This document shows positions 40,656-49,202 of a stretch of DNA of 64,000 nt, piece by piece (position 1 is the first letter of the stretch; each line of letters begins with the position of its first letter). Origin of the DNA: Eggerthellaceae bacterium (lineage in GTDB: Bacteria > Actinomycetota > Coriobacteriia > Coriobacteriales > Eggerthellaceae); assembly GCA_022791455.1 (NCBI GenBank), contig JAAVZC010000008.1:62001-126000 (forward strand), given 5' to 3'. Position numbers and translations under genes: made by a program. Below the pieces are notes generated by a model. It did no database searches. It worked only from the letters and a program-made list of their open reading frames with translations, and had not been told where the DNA came from.

Positions 40656-42944
40656 TTACTCCACTTCGATGACCTGCATGACGGCCAGGGTGTGACCGAC
40701 CAGCTTCTCGGAGGCGAAGTCGCGGTCCTTGTCGACGGCTTCGGCCCAGGCTTCGTTACCGGCGTCGTTGAGGGTGATGGTGCCGGCGAAGCCCATGTTG
40801 CTGCCCACCAGTTCGGTGGGGTCGATTTCCTCGGGTTTGTAGGCCTTGTACTCCTCGTATTCGCCGAAGTTCAGCAGCAGGGTGTACACGTACACCAGCT
40901 TGTTGTTCAGCGTCAGGCGCAGCGGATCGTTCAAGGTGAGCAGGTAGCTCTTGCCCGCTTTGCTCAGCTTGCCGTTCAGCTGCACCACGTCATCGCTTGT
41001 GCACTCAATGTGGTACTGCGGGCGGTTCTTCGCCTCTTGCTGGTAAGCCTCTTCCTCGGCGTTCTTCTCTTCCTCGTCCTTCTGCTCCTGCGCTTCTTGC
41101 AGGATGTTGCGCTCGACAACCTCGGGGGTGCTCGCCTCAGTGATGGCCGCTACCCAGCCCTTGCCGCTGTCCCAGGTGAGGGTAACGGTGGCGGTGGCGG
41201 AGGCCTTCTGGGTGTCGTTTTGCATGGAGAGCGCCACCGTCATGGTGCCGCCGTCCTTGGTGAGGTTGGTGGCGGTGCTCTTCGCATCGGCCGCCTTGAA
41301 CAGCGTGCGGAAGTTCTCGTCCTCGTAGTTGCGCACGATGAGGTCCATGTCCGCCAGCACCGCTTCGTAGGAGGCGGCGGACAGCGGCTCGGTTTCCGGC
41401 GTGCCGTAGCTGGGCTCGTCGTGGGTCCAGGTTTCGCCGGCGGCGTCGTAGGTGTAGGTAAGAGAGATGGGAACGATGATGCGGATGCCCTTGTTATTGT
41501 AGGTAGCCTCGGTGGTGATCTTCTGGGAGTAGACCGGGTTGTCGCCGGAGGTCTGCACCATGTCCTCGATCTGCGGCAGGCTGAAGCGGGGGCCAACGAG
41601 GTCGTCGGTGAGGATGTAGCTGAAAGCCGCCAGGTCTGGCGTCTCGATTTCCATGTTCTGCAGATCGTCGGAGACGCGCGAGGTGGTAAGGACGGTTGCG
41701 GGGCCGTTGGTGCCGGTGCTGGGCAGGATCTGTTCCGGCTTCATGGCGTCCATCACGTGGGGCGCCGCTACGACGGCGGCAACCACGATGGCGGCCGCTA
41801 CCAGGATGGCGGCGACGGCACCCTTGCGGGAGCGCTTCTTCTGGATGGGCTTCACCTGGCCGTAGGCGCCCGGCTGGGCGGAAATGACGGCCGGGCCGGC
41901 AGGCGCTTCGCTGGCGGCAGGGACGCTAGGCTCCGGGGCCGGTGCACTTGCGGAAGCGGAGGCGGAGGCGGCCGCAGCCGGTTTTGCGGCGGACTTGGCC
42001 TTCGGGGCGGCGGCGGGCTTGGCGGCCGGCTTGGCGGGAGCGGCATCGGCCGGCTTCTGCTGGTCGGTTGCGGGCTCGTCGTCTTCCTTCAGCAGCTCGA
42101 GCGCCTCGGGCGGCCAGAAGGGTTCCGGCTCGGGCAGCGGCTCGGCCTTCGGGGTGGGCGCGGCCTTGGCGGCGGCAGCAGCCGGCGCCGCAGCGGCGGC
42201 CGGCTTCTTCGCGGCGGTGCGCTTGGCCGGGGCCTTCTTCGCGGTGCTCGCCTTCGCGGTCGTCGACTTAGCGGCCGGCTTCTTCGCGGCGGTGGAGCGC
42301 GGCTTGGCGGCGGCCTTCGGCTTCTCTTCGGTCGCGGCCTCTGCCGCTTCGGCCTTTTCCTCCGTCGCTGCGTCAGTCTTTGCTGCGGCGGCGGTCTTCT
42401 TCGCCGTGGTGGTCTTGGCGGTGGCACTCTTGGCCGCCGTAGTCTTGCGGGCTGTGGTGCTCTTGGCGGCCGGTTTCTTGGCCGCGGTCTTCGCGGGAGC
42501 TTTCGCCTCGGAAGGTGCAGCGGCTTCGGTCGCCTCTGTCGCCTCGGCGGCGGTCTCGCTCTTCGTTTCGGCAGTCTTTTCTGCAGCGGCAGTCTTGGAG
42601 GTTGCCGTGCTCTTGCGGGTGGTGGTCTTCTTCGCGGCGGTGCTCGAAGCCGTCGTCTTCTTGGCGGCGGTTGTCTTGGTTGCAGAACTCGACTTAGCCG
42701 CAGTCCCCGTCTTCGCAGCCGGCTTCTTCGCGGTGGAGCGCGGCTTGGCGGCGGCCTTCGGCTTCTCTTCGCCACTTACTTCTTGCGGTGCGGCCTCGCC
42801 TTCGGCCTTCTCGGCAGTTGCCTTCTTCGCGGCAGCCGTCTTCGCGGTTGCGGCCTTCGCCGCCGGCTTCTTCGCGGCGGTGGACTTGCTTCGCGGGGAT
42901 GCCCCCGAAGTCTTGTTGGTGTTGTCGGCTGATTCGCGTGCCAT
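40656..42944 (-). CDS. Membrane-anchored protein with histone-H1-like Lys/Ala-rich cytoplasmic tail
   Basis: 762 residues. Residues 1-260 are Lys/Ala/Thr-rich with many KKPAAK, TAAKK and TTAKK units, like the C-terminal tails of histone H1; the block EEKPKAAAKPRSTA occurs twice (near 59 and 206). A Pro/Ala linker, a basic stop (KKRSRK) and one membrane helix at about 375-397 follow. The C-terminal 360 residues, outside by the positive-inside rule, form beta-rich domains with a Glu-rich coiled segment near 625. The tail could bind DNA at the membrane. No known family recognised. ATG 42944 preceded by GAGAGGG. Confidence 0.75.
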   Translation of the reverse strand: MARESADNTNKTSGASPRSKSTAAKKPAAKAATAKTAAAKKATAEKAEGEAAPQEVSGEEKPKAAAKPRSTAKKPAAKTGTAAKSSSATKTTAAKKTTASSTAAKKTTTRKSTATSKTAAAEKTAETKSETAAEATEATEAAAPSEAKAPAKTAAKKPAAKSTTARKTTAAKSATAKTTTAKKTAAAAKTDAATEEKAEAAEAATEEKPKAAAKPRSTAAKKPAAKSTTAKASTAKKAPAKRTAAKKPAAAAAPAAAAAKAAPTPKAEPLPEPEPFWPPEALELLKEDDEPATDQQKPADAAPAKPAAKPAAAPKAKSAAKPAAAASASASASAPAPEPSVPAASEAPAGPAVISAQPGAYGQVKPIQKKRSRKGAVAAILVAAAIVVAAVVAAPHVMDAMKPEQILPSTGTNGPATVLTTSRVSDDLQNMEIETPDLAAFSYILTDDLVGPRFSLPQIEDMVQTSGDNPVYSQKITTEATYNNKGIRIIVPISLTYTYDAAGETWTHDEPSYGTPETEPLSAASYEAVLADMDLIVRNYEDENFRTLFKAADAKSTATNLTKDGGTMTVALSMQNDTQKASATATVTLTWDSGKGWVAAITEASTPEVVERNILQEAQEQKDEEEKNAEEEAYQQEAKNRPQYHIECTSDDVVQLNGKLSKAGKSYLLTLNDPLRLTLNNKLVYVYTLLLNFGEYEEYKAYKPEEIDPTELVGSNMGFAGTITLNDAGNEAWAEAVDKDRDFASEKLVGHTLAVMQVIEVE

Positions 42945-43174
42945 GACGACCCTCTCATTTCGCGCGCATAAATAGCGCCTGTGCGTGCTATCCGCTTATT
43001 GTAGCCCATAGAAAACAATTTAGTAACACCTTGAGCCCCCACTTTGAGCCCGCTCCTGTGGAGATTTGGCTACAAAAGCTGCTGGGCGGCAGGATGGCGT
43101 TTGCGCAGAGCGGGCGCCCTCTCTTTTGCTATCATAGGCGGGTTACTGTTTTCGACTAGAGGACGAGCATTCTT

Positions 43175-43486
43175 ATGGCAGAACATGTCTCTGAAACCGA
43201 CGTGCGCGGCATTGCCGAATATGCGCGCATCGGGCTGACCGCGGAAGAGGTGGTGACGATGACGGCGGACCTCAACGCCATCATCGATTCGCTGGCTCCC
43301 ATTACCGAATACGATCTGGAGGGCGTCGAGCCCACGTTCCACCCCATCGGCGACTTGGTGAACGTGATGCGCGAGGACGTGGAAGTGCCCGGCTTCACCC
43401 AGGCGGTGGCGCTGGAAAACGCCCCCAAGCAGGAGGACGGCAGCTTCCTCATTCCCTCTATTTTGGGCGAAGGGGGCGATCGCTAA
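43175..43486 (+). CDS. gatC: Asp-tRNA(Asn)/Glu-tRNA(Gln) amidotransferase subunit C
   Basis: Small stabilising subunit of the GatCAB transamidosome. 103 residues; N-terminal helix DVRGIAEYARIGLTAEEV and the later NVMREDVE match GatC. Start ATG 43175 behind GAGGACGAG. An extended -10 (TGCTATCAT, 43127-43135) sits upstream as a possible promoter. The stop abuts the gatA ATG directly. Confidence 0.92.
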   Translation: MAEHVSETDVRGIAEYARIGLTAEEVVTMTADLNAIIDSLAPITEYDLEGVEPTFHPIGDLVNVMREDVEVPGFTQAVALENAPKQEDGSFLIPSILGEGGDR

Positions 43487-44977
43487 ATGACTACTCCGTT
43501 CGGATGCATGGGCATTGCCCAGATCAAGGCCGGTCTGGCGGCGAAGGAGTTCTCCGCGGCGGAGGTGGCGAAGGGCACGTTTGCGCGCATCGCCGCCGTG
43601 GACGAGACGGTGCACTCCTTCCTGGAGACCACCGAGCAGATGGCCGCCGAGGCAGCGGCGCGGGTGGACGCCGCCATCGCGGAGGGCACCTTCGGCGAGA
43701 TGGGGCTTCTGGCAGGCGTGCCGGTGGCCTTCAAGGACAACATGAACCTGCTGGGAACGCGCACCACCTGCTCTTCCCGCATGCTGGAGAACTACGTTTC
43801 CCCCTACACCGCTACTTGCGTGGAGAATTGCCTGCAGGCGGGGTGCCTTCCCATCGGCAAGCTGAACATGGACGAGTTCGCGTTCGGCTCCTCCACGGAA
43901 ACGAGCGCCTTCGGGCCCACTCGCAACCCGTGGGACCTTGAGCGTGTGCCCGGCGGCTCTTCCGGCGGCAGCGCTGCGGCGGTGGCGGCGGGCCTTGTGT
44001 GCGCCACGCTGGGCTCCGACACCGGCGGCTCCATTCGCCAGCCGGGCGCCTTCTGCGGCGTGGTGGGGGTGAAGCCCACCTACGGCACCGTTTCCCGCTA
44101 CGGCGTGGTGGCCTTCGGCAGCTCGCTGGACCAGGTGGGGCCGTTCGCCCGCAGCGTTGAGGACGCGGCGCTCATGATGAACGTGCTGGCGGGCCGCGAC
44201 CCGCTCGACTGCACCAGCCAGCCCTGCTCCGCGGACTTCACGGCGGTGCTCGCGGAAGGGGTGCGCGGCATGCGCATCGGCGTGGTGCCGGAGTTCATGG
44301 AGGCGGAAGGCCTGACGGCCGAGGTGCGCGAAGGCGTGGCCGCAGCCGTTGAGCAGCTGCGCCAGCTGGGCGCCGAGATTGTGGAAGTGGACCTGCCCCA
44401 CGCCCGCGCCGCCATGAGCGCCTACTACGTGCTGGGCCCCTGCGAGGCCTTCAGCAACCTGGCCCGCTTCGATTCCGTGCGCTACGGCTACTGCGACCCG
44501 GGCCATACGGACCTGGGCAGCCAGTACGAGGCCAGCCGCGCCGTCGGCTTCGGCGCCGAGGCCAAGCGTCGCATCATGCTGGGCAGCTACCTGCTCTCCG
44601 CCGGCGTCTACGACAAGTACTATTACCCCGCCCAGCAGGTGCGCACCCTCATCACGCAGGACTACAAGCGCGCCTACGAGCAGGTGGATTGCATCCTGTC
44701 TCCGGTGGCGCCGCGCACTGCCTTCAAGTTCGGCGAAATCGGCGACCCCACGGAAATGTATCTGTCCGACATGTTCACCATCTCCATCAACATTGCCGGC
44801 AACGGCGGCATGTCCGTGCCGGTGGGGCTGGGCTCCCAGACGAACCTGCCGGTGGGCGTGCAGCTGATCTCCCCGTGGTTCAAGGACGCGAACATGCTGC
44901 AGGTGGCTGCCGCGCTGGAGACGGTCTACGGCAAGGCCCCCGTGGCCCCCGCATTCGCCGAAGGAGGCGAGGCCTAA
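43487..44977 (+). CDS. gatA: Asp-tRNA(Asn)/Glu-tRNA(Gln) amidotransferase subunit A
   Basis: Amidase that frees ammonia from glutamine for the GatB active site. 496 residues with the Ser-cisSer-Lys triad: the Lys in VPVAFKDNM and the two Ser in the GGSSGGSAAAVAAG and GSDTGGSIRQPG segments. Start ATG directly follows the gatC stop, and the stop directly precedes the gatB ATG. Confidence 0.97.
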   Translation: MTTPFGCMGIAQIKAGLAAKEFSAAEVAKGTFARIAAVDETVHSFLETTEQMAAEAAARVDAAIAEGTFGEMGLLAGVPVAFKDNMNLLGTRTTCSSRMLENYVSPYTATCVENCLQAGCLPIGKLNMDEFAFGSSTETSAFGPTRNPWDLERVPGGSSGGSAAAVAAGLVCATLGSDTGGSIRQPGAFCGVVGVKPTYGTVSRYGVVAFGSSLDQVGPFARSVEDAALMMNVLAGRDPLDCTSQPCSADFTAVLAEGVRGMRIGVVPEFMEAEGLTAEVREGVAAAVEQLRQLGAEIVEVDLPHARAAMSAYYVLGPCEAFSNLARFDSVRYGYCDPGHTDLGSQYEASRAVGFGAEAKRRIMLGSYLLSAGVYDKYYYPAQQVRTLITQDYKRAYEQVDCILSPVAPRTAFKFGEIGDPTEMYLSDMFTISINIAGNGGMSVPVGLGSQTNLPVGVQLISPWFKDANMLQVAAALETVYGKAPVAPAFAEGGEA

Positions 44978-46558
44978 ATGAAGACCCTCGAAGAAGTATT
45001 CGAAACCTGGGAAGCAGTCATCGGCCTGGAGATTCACGCCGAGCTGACCACCCTTAATACCAAGATGTTCTGCGGCTGCAAGCTGGAGTTCGGCGCCGAG
45101 CCCAACACCCACACCTGCCCGGTGTGCTTAGGGCTGCCCGGCGCGCTGCCGGTGCCCAACCGCGCCGCTATCGAGTCCATCGTGCTGGCGGGTCTGGCCA
45201 CCAACTGCGACATCGAGAAGCACTCCATGTTCTACCGTAAGAACTACATGTACCCGGACATGGCGAAGAACTTCCAGACCACCCAGGGCCCCATCGCGTT
45301 TTGCATGCGCGGCCACCTGGAGCTGGATGTGGACGGCCCGGCGGCGAAGGAGCGCTACCAGCTAGATAAGCTGGCGCCCGGTGAGGCCTCTGGCAACATC
45401 ACCCGCACCGAAGACGGCTACGTGGCGCACGTGGGCATCACCCGCATCCATATGGAAGAGGACGCCGGTAAGATGGTGCACATCGGCGGCGGCGAGGGCC
45501 GCATCGCCGGCGCCAAGGAAAGCCTGGTGGACTACAACCGCGCCGGCACGCCGCTCATCGAGCTGGTGACCGAGCCGGATTTGCGCACGCCGGAAGAGGC
45601 GCGCCTGTTCATGCAGAAGCTGCGCCAGATTTACCTGGCTATTGGCATTTCCGATTGCTCCATGGAAGAGGGCTCGCTGCGCTGCGACGGCAACGTTTCG
45701 CTGCGCCGCCGCGGCACCACCGCCTTCGGCACCAAGACCGAGCTGAAGAACATGAACTCGTTCAAGAACCTGCATGACGGCCTGGCCTACGAGATCTGCC
45801 GCCAGGCGCAGGTGCTGGAGGAGGGCGGCGTCATCTACCAGGAGACCCGTCATTGGGATCCCTCCGCCAAGCGCACCATCGTGATGCGCGTGAAGGAAAC
45901 CGCCGACGACTACCGGCTGTTCCCGGAGCCGGACCTGGCCCCCTACGACCTGTCCGACGAGTTCATCGAGCGCGTGCGCGCCAAGCTGCCCGAGCTGCCC
46001 GACCAGAAGGCCGCCCGCTACGGTGCCACCTTTGGCCTTTCCGCCTACGATGCCCGCCACCTGGTGGACAACCGTGCCACGGCGGATTTCTTCGACGAGT
46101 GCATGGCGCTGGTGGCGGCGGAGGCGGACGGGTCGAAGTTCGCGAAGCCGCTGGCCAACCTCATCATCAACGACGTGACCGCCTACCTGAACGCCAAGCC
46201 GGAGGTGGAGCTGTCCGCCACGCCGCTCACCCCGGCGCGCGCGGTGGAGCTCATTCGCCTGGTGGCGGGGGAGTCCATCTCCTCCAAGCAGGCGAAGCAG
46301 GTGTTCGCCGCCATTCTGGAAGAGGACAAAGACCCGGAGGCCATCGTCGAGGAAAAGGGTATGAAGCAGGTGTCCGACACCGGTGCCATCGAAGCGGTGG
46401 TGGACGAGGTGCTGGCCGCTAACCCGGACAAGGTGGCCCAGTACCGCGACGGCAAGACCGGCCTCATGGGATTTTTCGTGGGCCAGTGCATGAAGGCGAT
46501 GCGCGGTCAGGGCAATCCGAAAGTCATCAACGATCTGCTGGCGAGCAAGCTGGCGTAA
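44978..46558 (+). CDS. gatB: Asp-tRNA(Asn)/Glu-tRNA(Gln) amidotransferase subunit B
   Basis: tRNA-binding and kinase subunit of GatCAB, 526 residues. N-terminal WEAVIGLEIHAELTT, zinc-type cysteines (FCGCKLEFG and TCPVCLGLPG), DYNRAGTPLIELVTEPD, and the C-terminal YqeY-like helical domain with PDKVAQYRDGKTGLMGFFVG. A complete GatCAB implies indirect synthesis of Gln-tRNA and/or Asn-tRNA. Confidence 0.97.
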   Translation: MKTLEEVFETWEAVIGLEIHAELTTLNTKMFCGCKLEFGAEPNTHTCPVCLGLPGALPVPNRAAIESIVLAGLATNCDIEKHSMFYRKNYMYPDMAKNFQTTQGPIAFCMRGHLELDVDGPAAKERYQLDKLAPGEASGNITRTEDGYVAHVGITRIHMEEDAGKMVHIGGGEGRIAGAKESLVDYNRAGTPLIELVTEPDLRTPEEARLFMQKLRQIYLAIGISDCSMEEGSLRCDGNVSLRRRGTTAFGTKTELKNMNSFKNLHDGLAYEICRQAQVLEEGGVIYQETRHWDPSAKRTIVMRVKETADDYRLFPEPDLAPYDLSDEFIERVRAKLPELPDQKAARYGATFGLSAYDARHLVDNRATADFFDECMALVAAEADGSKFAKPLANLIINDVTAYLNAKPEVELSATPLTPARAVELIRLVAGESISSKQAKQVFAAILEEDKDPEAIVEEKGMKQVSDTGAIEAVVDEVLAANPDKVAQYRDGKTGLMGFFVGQCMKAMRGQGNPKVINDLLASKLA

Positions 46559-46567
46559 GGGGGCCTC

Positions 46568-46867
46568 ATGCCAAGGTTCAAGGACGAGAACGGCCGTGCC
46601 TACGGCGACTGGACCCACCGGGCCCAGCGCACCCGCGAGGAAGCGAACCGCATCGTGGGCAAGGACGACGACGCCAATCAGAAGAAGTGGTACGACCAGA
46701 ACTTCTATATCATCATGTTCCTGCTGCTGTTCTGGCCGGTGGGCCTGGTGCTCGCGTGGCGCAGCAGCTGGCCGGTGTGGGCGAAGATCCTGGTGACGCT
46801 GCTCATCGCCGCCATGATGGTTTACCTGATCATGAGCGGGAGTGCTGGGTTGCCGTTGACGGCGTAA
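46568..46867 (+). CDS. Small membrane protein after gatB
   Basis: 99 residues: a charged N-terminal half (KDDDANQKKWYDQN) and two predicted membrane helices at about 46-65 and 72-90, ending GLPLTA. Start ATG 46568 follows AAGGGGG, nine bases after the gatB stop. No family recognised; probably part of the gat transcript. Confidence 0.7.
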   Translation: MPRFKDENGRAYGDWTHRAQRTREEANRIVGKDDDANQKKWYDQNFYIIMFLLLFWPVGLVLAWRSSWPVWAKILVTLLIAAMMVYLIMSGSAGLPLTA

Positions 46868-46888
46868 GCGGCCGTTTGCCCAGTTCCC

Positions 46889-46919
46889 TCTTGACTTTAA
46901 GTAAACTCTATGTGGTGAA
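46889..46919 (+). promoter_or_regulatory. MerR-type promoter
   Basis: TTGACT (46889-46894) and TGAAAT (46914-46919) are separated by 19 bases, the long spacer characteristic of promoters activated by MerR-family proteins, and the spacer starts with ACTTTAAGT, a partial dyad. It is just upstream of the MerR gene, suggesting autoregulation. Confidence 0.5.
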
Positions 46920-46967
46920 ATGGGCTTACTATTGGAGATGATGGCTTTCTATGCAATGAGGTGCGTT

Positions 46968-47342
46968 ATGAAGATTGCAGAAGTCAGCAAGCGGTATGGC
47001 ATCTCCGCCGACACGCTGCGCTACTATGAGCGGATCGGGATTCTTCGGGACATTCCCCGCAACCCCAGCGGGCTTCGGGATTACTCGGAGAAGAACTGCA
47101 ACACCGTGGATTTTGTCAAGTGCATGAGAGATGCCGGCATGTCCATCGAGTCTTTGAAGTTGTACATGGATCTGTTCTACGAGGGCGACCATACGAAGAG
47201 CGAGCGCAAATCGCTTTTGGAAGCCCAGCGGGAGACTATACGTGCCCGCATCACGGAGTTGGAAGAGGCGTTTACGCGCCTGAACTACAAGATCGAGCAC
47301 TACGACGAGATGGCGGTGCAAGAGCGCGAGCTCATGGCGTAG
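46968..47342 (+). CDS. MerR-family transcriptional regulator
   Basis: 124 residues from ATG 46968 (GAGG seven bases upstream; the frame is open to 46920). N-terminal MerR HTH: KIAEVSKRYGISADTLRYYE and GLRDYSEKN. A long dimerisation helix follows (about 80-112). There are no C-terminal metal-binding cysteines, so it looks like the small YyaN/AdhR-type subgroup that responds to electrophiles or small molecules rather than metals. A terminator follows. Confidence 0.85.
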   Translation: MKIAEVSKRYGISADTLRYYERIGILRDIPRNPSGLRDYSEKNCNTVDFVKCMRDAGMSIESLKLYMDLFYEGDHTKSERKSLLEAQRETIRARITELEEAFTRLNYKIEHYDEMAVQERELMA

Positions 47343-47365
47343 CCGCAGTTGGTTCGATGATTCGG

Positions 47366-47395
47366 GAGCGCAGGCATTTTCGGCCTGCGCTCTTG
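47366..47395 (+). terminator. Terminator after the MerR gene
   Basis: GAGCGCAGGC (47366-47375) and GCCTGCGCTC (47383-47392) then TTGTT: a 10-base perfect stem with a short T-rich tail. Confidence 0.75.
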
Positions 47396-47450
47396 TTATG
47401 TAACGGCTCTTTGCTCGATGGGCGCGGTGGGGCCGGGAAAGGAGCGCGGC

Positions 47451-48200
47451 TTGGAGAAGCAGGAGGTCAGACGGTTGCTTTCCCTGGTGGCCGAGGGAGC
47501 GCTGCCAGTTGAGGGGGCGCTTGCCCAACTGGAGGGCGCCGGATTTGCGGACTTGGGTTATGCCCGGGTGGACACCCGTCGCCAGCTGCGTACCGGCGTG
47601 ACCGAGGTGGTCTACGGCGAAGGCAAGACGGCCGAGCAGGTGGTGGGCATCTGTCAGGCGCTCGCGGATGCCGGGCAAGGGCGCGTTTTGGTGACGCGGC
47701 TGGACGCCGAAAAGGCGGCGGCGGTGCAGGAGGCTCTTCCGCATGCCCAGTACTGGGAGAACTGTCATCTGCTGCTGACCGCCTCCTTGCCCGAGCCCGA
47801 TGGCAAAGGCGTGGTGGCGGTGGTCTGCGCCGGCACGAGTGACCTTTCCGTGGCGGAAGAAGCGGCCCTGACGGCCGAGGCGCTGGGCAACCGGGTGGAG
47901 CGTGTCTACGACGCGGGGGTGGCCGGGCTGCACCGGCTGTTCTCCAGCGCCGACGTGCTGGCCGAGGCGCGCGTGATCATTGCGGTTGCCGGCATGGAAG
48001 GGGCGCTTCCCAGCGTGGTGGCGGGCCTGGTGTCCGCGCCGGTGCTGGCGGTGCCCACCAGCGTGGGCTACGGGGCGTCGCTGGGGGGCGTGGCAGCGCT
48101 GCTGGCCATGCTGAACTCCTGTTCCAGCGGCATTTCGGTGGTGAATATCGACAACGGTTTCGGGGCGGCTTTCCAGGCCAGCCTCATCAATCATTTATAG
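47451..48200 (+). CDS. larB: Nickel-pincer cofactor synthesis protein LarB
   Basis: Carboxylates the pyridinium ring of nicotinic acid adenine dinucleotide and cleaves off AMP, the first step of nickel-pincer nucleotide synthesis. 249 residues from TTG 47451, six bases behind AAAGGAG; an ATG at 47418 is in frame but has no such site. Conserved LarB (PurE-like) segments: VVCAGTSDLSVAEEA, VYDAGVAGLHRLF, VAGMEGALPSVVAGL and VPTSVGYGASLGG. Length matches the family. larC follows after nine bases. Confidence 0.9.
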   Translation: MEKQEVRRLLSLVAEGALPVEGALAQLEGAGFADLGYARVDTRRQLRTGVTEVVYGEGKTAEQVVGICQALADAGQGRVLVTRLDAEKAAAVQEALPHAQYWENCHLLLTASLPEPDGKGVVAVVCAGTSDLSVAEEAALTAEALGNRVERVYDAGVAGLHRLFSSADVLAEARVIIAVAGMEGALPSVVAGLVSAPVLAVPTSVGYGASLGGVAALLAMLNSCSSGISVVNIDNGFGAAFQASLINHL

Positions 48201-48209
48201 GCGGTTTGC

Positions 48210-49106
48210 ATGGTAAAGACGCTGTATCTGGAATGCGAGGCGGGGGCGAGCGGCGACATGATTGTGGCGGCCCTGCTCGATTTGGGAGCGAGCCGGGAGG
48301 TGCTGGAAGCGGCGCTGGCCAGCCTGCCCTTGGAGGGGTATGAGGTGGTGATCTCGCGCGTGACGAAGTCGGGACTTTCCGCCTGCGACTTCGACGTGCG
48401 GCTGGACGCCGCCCACGAGAACCACGATCACGACATGGCGTATCTGTATGGCCATGGCGACGAGGGGGAGTGCGGGCACGGGCACGGCCACGAACATGGG
48501 CGCGAGCACGAGCATGGGCATGAGCACGGTCATGAGGATGGGCACGGCCACGATCACGACCACTCCCACGAGCATCCCCACGAGCATCCCCACGAGCATC
48601 GCGGTCTTGCGGAAATCGAGGCCATCATTGATGCCGGCGCTCTGACGCCCGGCGCGAATGCCCTGGCTAAGCGCATCTTCGGCATTCTGGCCGATGCCGA
48701 GGCCCATGCCCACGGCGTGGCGCGCGACCAGGTGCACTTCCACGAAGTGGGGGCGGTGGACTCCATCGTCGACATCGTGGCGGCGGCGGTGTGCCTGGAC
48801 AATCTGGCGCCTGAGGAAGTGGTGGTGACCCGCGTCGCCGAAGGGCGCGGCACGGTGCGCTGCCAGCACGGCATCATTCCGGTGCCCGTGCCCGCGACGG
48901 CGTTCATCCTGTCTCGCTTCTCCATCCCCGCCAAGCCGCTGCCCATTGAGGGAGAGCTGGTCACCCCCACGGGCGCTGCGGTGCTCGCTGCCGCCCGTAC
49001 TGCCAGCACGCTTCCGGACGAGTACGCTATTCAGGCGGTGGGCATGGGCGCCGGCAAGCGGAATTACCCCACCTCCGGCCTACTACGTGCCTTTTTGATT
49101 GCTTAG
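48210..49106 (+). CDS. larC: LarC N-terminal part (LarC1), His-rich, lacking LarC2
   Basis: Nickel insertase of the pincer cofactor. 298 residues: N-terminal YLECEAGASGDMIVAALLD, the strongly conserved VHFHEVGAVDSIVDIV and GRGTVRCQHGIIPVPVPAT motifs, and GELVTPTGAAVLAA. A His/Glu/Gly-rich loop of about 60 residues (near 70-130) contains more than 25 His, a likely nickel store. The frame ends after the GAGKRNYPTSGLLRAF segment, where full-length LarC continues into the CTP-binding LarC2 domain. Only 96 bases separate it from hisZG, with no room for LarC2 in another frame. Confidence 0.88.
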   Translation: MVKTLYLECEAGASGDMIVAALLDLGASREVLEAALASLPLEGYEVVISRVTKSGLSACDFDVRLDAAHENHDHDMAYLYGHGDEGECGHGHGHEHGREHEHGHEHGHEDGHGHDHDHSHEHPHEHPHEHRGLAEIEAIIDAGALTPGANALAKRIFGILADAEAHAHGVARDQVHFHEVGAVDSIVDIVAAAVCLDNLAPEEVVVTRVAEGRGTVRCQHGIIPVPVPATAFILSRFSIPAKPLPIEGELVTPTGAAVLAAARTASTLPDEYAIQAVGMGAGKRNYPTSGLLRAFLIA

Positions 49107-49202
49107 GGTTGCTTTAGTACTCTACTGTGGTAAAGTGACGGACGTTGTTAATGATAACGAGCTGGGCGCGTGGTGCGCTTGGTGTCGATAAAGGAGTTTG
49201 GT

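Noticed and set aside
40692..42932. A 746-residue plus-strand open frame
   Set aside because: Antisense of the Lys/Ala-rich coding region; its Gly/Arg/Leu composition follows from the complementary codons.
49060..49202. Programmed frameshift joining larC to a LarC2 part
   Set aside because: Only about 96 bases remain before hisZG and none of the frames gives LarC2-like sequence.
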